Of a stretch of DNA of 64,000 nucleotides, positions 61,063 through 64,000 are shown piece by piece; position 1 is the first letter of the stretch, and each line of letters opens with the position of its first letter. The stretch spans positions 1-64,000 of the forward strand of contig NZ_AUHM01000024.1 of NCBI RefSeq assembly GCF_000423185.1, in the 5' to 3' direction. The stretch is from Inquilinus limosus DSM 16000 (lineage in GTDB: Bacteria; Pseudomonadota; Alphaproteobacteria; DSM-16000; Inquilinaceae). The notes under the pieces were generated by a model. It saw nothing but the letters and a program-made list of their open reading frames with translations, made no database searches and was not told the DNA's origin. A program made the translations under genes and the position numbers.

Positions 61063-62825
61063 CAGTTTTCCTCCACCCAGTCTTCATTCTTGATGAGTGT
61101 CTGCAGCCACTTTGGGCGATGCGTCAGCGACCGGAGGTACCGGTTGAGCCTCGCCGCGGCGTCAGGCCATGCCCGCGCGAGCACCACGCTGCCGCGAAGG
61201 TCGTTCCTGACCTTCGTCCAATCCGCATTCTTCCGGATTTCGGCGATCATCTCATCCATGGCCCCGACGGCTTCGGAAGGATCAATTCCGGTGGCGGCCT
61301 CGCGCGCGGCGACCGAACTCACGGTTGATGTCGCGAGCAGCGCCTCGATCGCCCTGAGGGTCGTCGGAGACAGGGCGGAACCCCGCAGCCGCATCGGGAC
61401 GGTCTCGCGGGAGAGATAGACAGCGGGCCGCAGGTCGATGCCGGACAGCTTGGGTTCGAGCCCGAACCAGTCGCGCAGCACGGCAAGGTGCGGCTTCAAT
61501 GCCTCGGGCAAGAGATTCCGCAACGCCGCTTCCGTCTGTGCCGCTTCCGCCTTGGCAAACAACTCCGGTCTGCCCGACTCGGCCGCCTGAACCATATGCT
61601 GCAGAGCCTCGGTCGCAGCGCCGTCGGTGCAGCGCTCGAACAGCGCGAGTTTGGCGATGACGGCCTCGTCCAGGTTCATATCGCGTCGCTTCGCGACTGA
61701 TGCGCGCATCCGCACGACGTTCATCATGCGCTTGACGATGCGCGGGTTGCCGTTGACCTTGACCGACTGCGCCAGCATCGGCGCCATGCGCAGGCCGAGC
61801 TCGAACTGATCGCGCAGCACGGCGTCTGTGGATCCAAGCAGACCCATGACCTTGTCGACGTCGTATCTGTCGCCGTCCTTCCATGAGTGACGCAGGTCGT
61901 CGATGAGGAAGGCTCGGAGCGCCGCGACCTCATCCTTACCGCAACCCGACCTCGTGGCGATCAGCATCGTGAGATAGGCGCGGATCTCGAGGACGCCGGG
62001 GCGTGGTACATGGACCGGCACCTGGATCAGCTTGTCGAGGTAGTCGGTGACGAGGCGGTCGCCGGGATCGTGGAAATGCTCGGATACAGCATGACGGATC
62101 ATGTCCTCGTCGGCCGCTACGACGAAGGCGGTGTTCGGCAGGAACATGAAGAGGCGGATCGCCTCGAGCGTATGGATCGCATTCGGCGGCAGGCAGCGAT
62201 CCAGATTGTCGATGAAGACGACGAGTTTCTTGTCGAGCCCGGCGAGCACCTCTCCGAACTCGGCACGTAAAGCCGTGATTTCCTCGGTGGGCGCCTTTGC
62301 CGGGTCGAGCAGCTTGCCCGCCCTCTCGGCGAGCTTTTCCGCATCTTCGCCCGCATCCTCGCGATCCTTGTCGTCGAGGCCGTTGCTAAGCGCCTTCCCA
62401 CCGGCCTCGACCAGGCGCCCGGCAGCGCCGAATGTCGGAAAGCCAAGCGCCGCCGCGCCGCCTTCGACGAGCAACCCCAGGAGACGGACCTTGTTCAAGC
62501 GCTTGATCAGGCCGCCAGCCTTCTTCCTCAGCCCCTCGGGCGCGGCCTCCGCGAGCGCTTTGGCAATGACCGACATGAGCGCGGCACGGGCATCGTCGAA
62601 ACCCTGGTAGAACCAGGCGTCGAACCGGACGACTAGATACTGGTCCGTCTGATTCTTTAGCAGGCTCTCGACAAGGTTGAGCGTGCTGGACTTGCCGATG
62701 CCCCATCCGCCAAAGATTCCAAGCGATAGCGGAAGCAGCTGATCGTCGCCTATCATCTCGGCGACCATCTCCGCGACCTCGGAATAGTTCAGGAAGTCGA
62801 TGTCGGTCTCGGTGTCAGCCCACAC
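61062..62825 (-). CDS. qatA: QatA: KAP-type P-loop ATPase of the Qat defence system
   Basis: The GTG at 62825 has GGAGGA seven bases ahead. The 587-residue protein begins with a KAP-family NTPase domain: Walker A GIFGGWGIGKSST (37-49), the YLVVRFDAWFYQGFDDARAALM block, and Walker B KLVVFIDNLDRCLPPNAIHTLEAIRLFM. A segment with small hydrophobic residues lies between (about 105-140), a site where KAP proteins often carry membrane helices. The C-terminal third is helical. It is the first gene of the operon, and its promoter should lie between 62826 and 62946. It probably senses infection or drives assembly. Confidence 0.92.
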   Translation of the reverse strand: MWADTETDIDFLNYSEVAEMVAEMIGDDQLLPLSLGIFGGWGIGKSSTLNLVESLLKNQTDQYLVVRFDAWFYQGFDDARAALMSVIAKALAEAAPEGLRKKAGGLIKRLNKVRLLGLLVEGGAAALGFPTFGAAGRLVEAGGKALSNGLDDKDREDAGEDAEKLAERAGKLLDPAKAPTEEITALRAEFGEVLAGLDKKLVVFIDNLDRCLPPNAIHTLEAIRLFMFLPNTAFVVAADEDMIRHAVSEHFHDPGDRLVTDYLDKLIQVPVHVPRPGVLEIRAYLTMLIATRSGCGKDEVAALRAFLIDDLRHSWKDGDRYDVDKVMGLLGSTDAVLRDQFELGLRMAPMLAQSVKVNGNPRIVKRMMNVVRMRASVAKRRDMNLDEAVIAKLALFERCTDGAATEALQHMVQAAESGRPELFAKAEAAQTEAALRNLLPEALKPHLAVLRDWFGLEPKLSGIDLRPAVYLSRETVPMRLRGSALSPTTLRAIEALLATSTVSSVAAREAATGIDPSEAVGAMDEMIAEIRKNADWTKVRNDLRGSVVLARAWPDAAARLNRYLRSLTHRPKWLQTLIKNEDWVEEN

Positions 62826-62946
62826 GGACCGTCCTCCACTTACTCAAATGTCAACCCCAGGTGGCCGCTTCTCGCCCGCAGAACCGGCAGCAGCAACCGC
62901 CATCACCCAAATTGCAACGAACGCCCATCTGTTCGTCGCCGCCCCT

Positions 62947-63681
62947 TCAGCACGGCCCGCTCTCGCAGGGATATCCATCGCGGTCCCTGTCGAGCCTGTT
63001 GAGCCCGCACTGGTTCAGGTAGTAGTTCGCCTCGGCACAGGAATTCATCTGACCGCACGTCCGCTTCAGCCCACAGGTGAACCCCGAGTTCACCTTCCGG
63101 CTCTGCCTTGCGGGCGCGGTCGGGGCCTCGGCCTGCGGCACCTCAAACAGCGTCGCCGGACGGGCCGCAGGGGCTGCCCCGGTCGTCGTACGGACTCTCG
63201 GCGGCGCCAGCACGGTATCCACCGGCCCCAGGAAGCGCCCGCTAACCCAGCCTAGGCGCCCCTGATACGAAACCTCCATCCACGTCTCTCCATCGATCTC
63301 CTGAGCGTCCCCCGTGTGAATCACGATCGTTCCCCGAGGCAGCGGGCCGCCGTAGCGGTCGTAGCCTGTGCCAGGCCCTCGCCGCATATTCAGGGATTGG
63401 GCCGTGACCTTCCGGGGCGAGGGTGTCAAGCTACGTGTAAAGTCTACTTTACGAGACGCTGTAGAGGCCGCGGGGGCGGTCGTGTAGGTCGACGGGGCCA
63501 CGTTCTGGGCCGTGATCGGAGCTGGAGTCGGGGTCGGCGTATACGGCAGCGAAGGAGCATCCGGAGCGGGCGCATAGGTGACGTATCGGGGCGCGGGGGA
63601 TTGGTCCTCCCCCATGCATTTGCCCAGGACGACGAGAACGATGAGCCCGAGAATGAGGGCTCCGGGTCTGGCCTTGGCCAA
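62947..63681 (-). CDS. Secreted protein with SH3 and excalibur domains
   Basis: The start is uncertain. A TTG at 63681 gives a 244-residue product starting with a membrane or signal helix (GALILGLIVLVVLGKC). Next come a Pro/Thr-rich linker, a bacterial SH3 domain (about 95-155, TAQSLNMRRGPGTGYDRYGGPLPRGTIVIHTG and WMEVSYQGRLGWVSGRFLG), and a Cys-rich end. The last 45 residues contain SCAEANYYLNQCGLNRLDRDRDGYPCE, the excalibur calcium-binding motif. Excalibur proteins are often encoded near SNase-type nucleases in integrative elements. It is upstream of qatA on the same strand by 121 bases but need not be in the same unit. Confidence 0.75.
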   Translation of the reverse strand: MAKARPGALILGLIVLVVLGKCMGEDQSPAPRYVTYAPAPDAPSLPYTPTPTPAPITAQNVAPSTYTTAPAASTASRKVDFTRSLTPSPRKVTAQSLNMRRGPGTGYDRYGGPLPRGTIVIHTGDAQEIDGETWMEVSYQGRLGWVSGRFLGPVDTVLAPPRVRTTTGAAPAARPATLFEVPQAEAPTAPARQSRKVNSGFTCGLKRTCGQMNSCAEANYYLNQCGLNRLDRDRDGYPCESGPC

Positions 63682-63716
63682 TGACGCGATCCGAAATGCG
63701 CCCCGGAACGATGGGG

Positions 63717-64000
63717 CTAGTTGACCGGTGCGACGGCGACACCCCCAGCCTCGGCGCAAGCCTGGGCCGGCCTTGCGAGGGTCAGGGTGCCGATCCGGCA
63801 GATGACAGCCCCGGAAGCTGCGGTCGGCGTGCCGGGCTCGATCTGCCGGGCCACCGCGGGCGAGGCAACGAGGGTTGGGCCGGTCTGCGGCTCCAGGGTC
63901 ATGGTCAGCGTGGGGTCGTACTTGTTCAGCGCGCCGGTCGCGTAGTCCACCAATCCGAAATCGAGCGTCAGTGCTCCTGCAACGCCCCATCCGCTGGCCG
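63717..64000 (-). CDS. C-terminal part of a hypothetical protein (5' end outside window)
   Basis: The minus-strand frame is open from the window edge to a TAG at 63717. The last 93 residues read ASGWGVAGALTLDFGLVDYATGALNKYD and on to ICRIGTLTLARPAQACAEAGG. The pattern looks like an exported or structural protein of an integrative element or phage. I do not recognise the family. It lies 35 bases upstream of the SH3/excalibur gene on the same strand. Confidence 0.5.
   Translation of the reverse strand, partial: ASGWGVAGALTLDFGLVDYATGALNKYDPTLTMTLEPQTGPTLVASPAVARQIEPGTPTAASGAVICRIGTLTLARPAQACAEAGGVAVAPVN

Noticed and set aside
1-64000. CRISPR array or rRNA operon
   Set aside because: No regularly spaced repeats and no rRNA-like conserved sequence were seen in reading the window.

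Overview
The window is 64 kb of GC-rich DNA with dense, mostly translationally coupled operons. Gene content (FixK-type regulator, several sugar ABC importers, trb-type conjugation remnant, PqiAB, DUF2764-containing V-type ATPase operon) suggests an alphaproteobacterium, probably of the Rhodospirillales. That placement is an inference; there is no rRNA or other marker gene to fix it. No complete tRNA, rRNA or CRISPR array was found.

Region by region. (1) 0-2.3 kb: the end of a TPR protein, a small lipoprotein, a Crp/Fnr-family regulator with an altered recognition helix, and a small hypothetical. (2) 2.4-12.7 kb, minus strand: a seven-gene V-type ATPase operon in the unusual order B-D-I-K-E-DUF2764-A, then a PPK2 polyphosphate kinase and a SulP anion transporter. 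The c-ring subunit keeps residues used for Na+ binding in Enterococcus NtpK. (3) 12.9-26.0 kb, plus strand: envelope genes, namely an RND efflux pair, an MscS-type channel, DUF3300 and DUF2950 exported proteins, PqiA/PqiB and an OmpA-like porin. (4) 26.5-35.3 kb: a GntR/FadR regulator divergent from a YtfQRT-YjfF-type sugar importer, a mandelate-racemase-type dehydratase and a GMC oxidoreductase. Three copies of a TTTGG-N5/6-CCAAA operator lie at the divergent promoter. (5) 35.9-44.5 kb: a LacI regulator, two identical 14-bp operators, and an operon with FrlB-, FrlC- and FrlD-like enzymes, a MalEFG-type ABC importer without an ATPase, and a DAO-family flavoenzyme. This reads as an Amadori-product (fructosyl-amine) utilisation locus.

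(6) 44.9-51.7 kb is an accessory block: a large serine recombinase whose tail is three homing-endonuclease-associated repeats instead of a zinc ribbon, then a tiny membrane protein, a Wzy-like polymerase, an acyltransferase and a methyltransferase. (7) 51.7-58.1 kb is a decayed mobile element: DUF2274 and a chimeric XRE-TrbI gene, an SNase-family nuclease, a frameshifted UvrD-type helicase, an ATP-dependent DNA ligase cut short and joined to a frameshifted flavohaemoglobin fragment, an intact IS21-family insertion sequence, and a Tn3 transposase scrap. (8) 58.2-62.8 kb, minus strand, is a complete four-gene QatABCD anti-phage operon, with every junction overlapping. It is followed on the upstream side by an SH3/excalibur secreted protein and the end of one more gene cut by the window edge.

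The first 44 kb look like ordinary chromosome with two catabolic islands. The last 20 kb look like a scarred integration hot spot that has kept one working defence system. The known-but-notable system here is QatABCD. The less described candidates are the recombinase with HNH-type repeats, the permuted and possibly Na+-coupled V-ATPase, and the ABC-fed frl-type operon with an added flavoenzyme.
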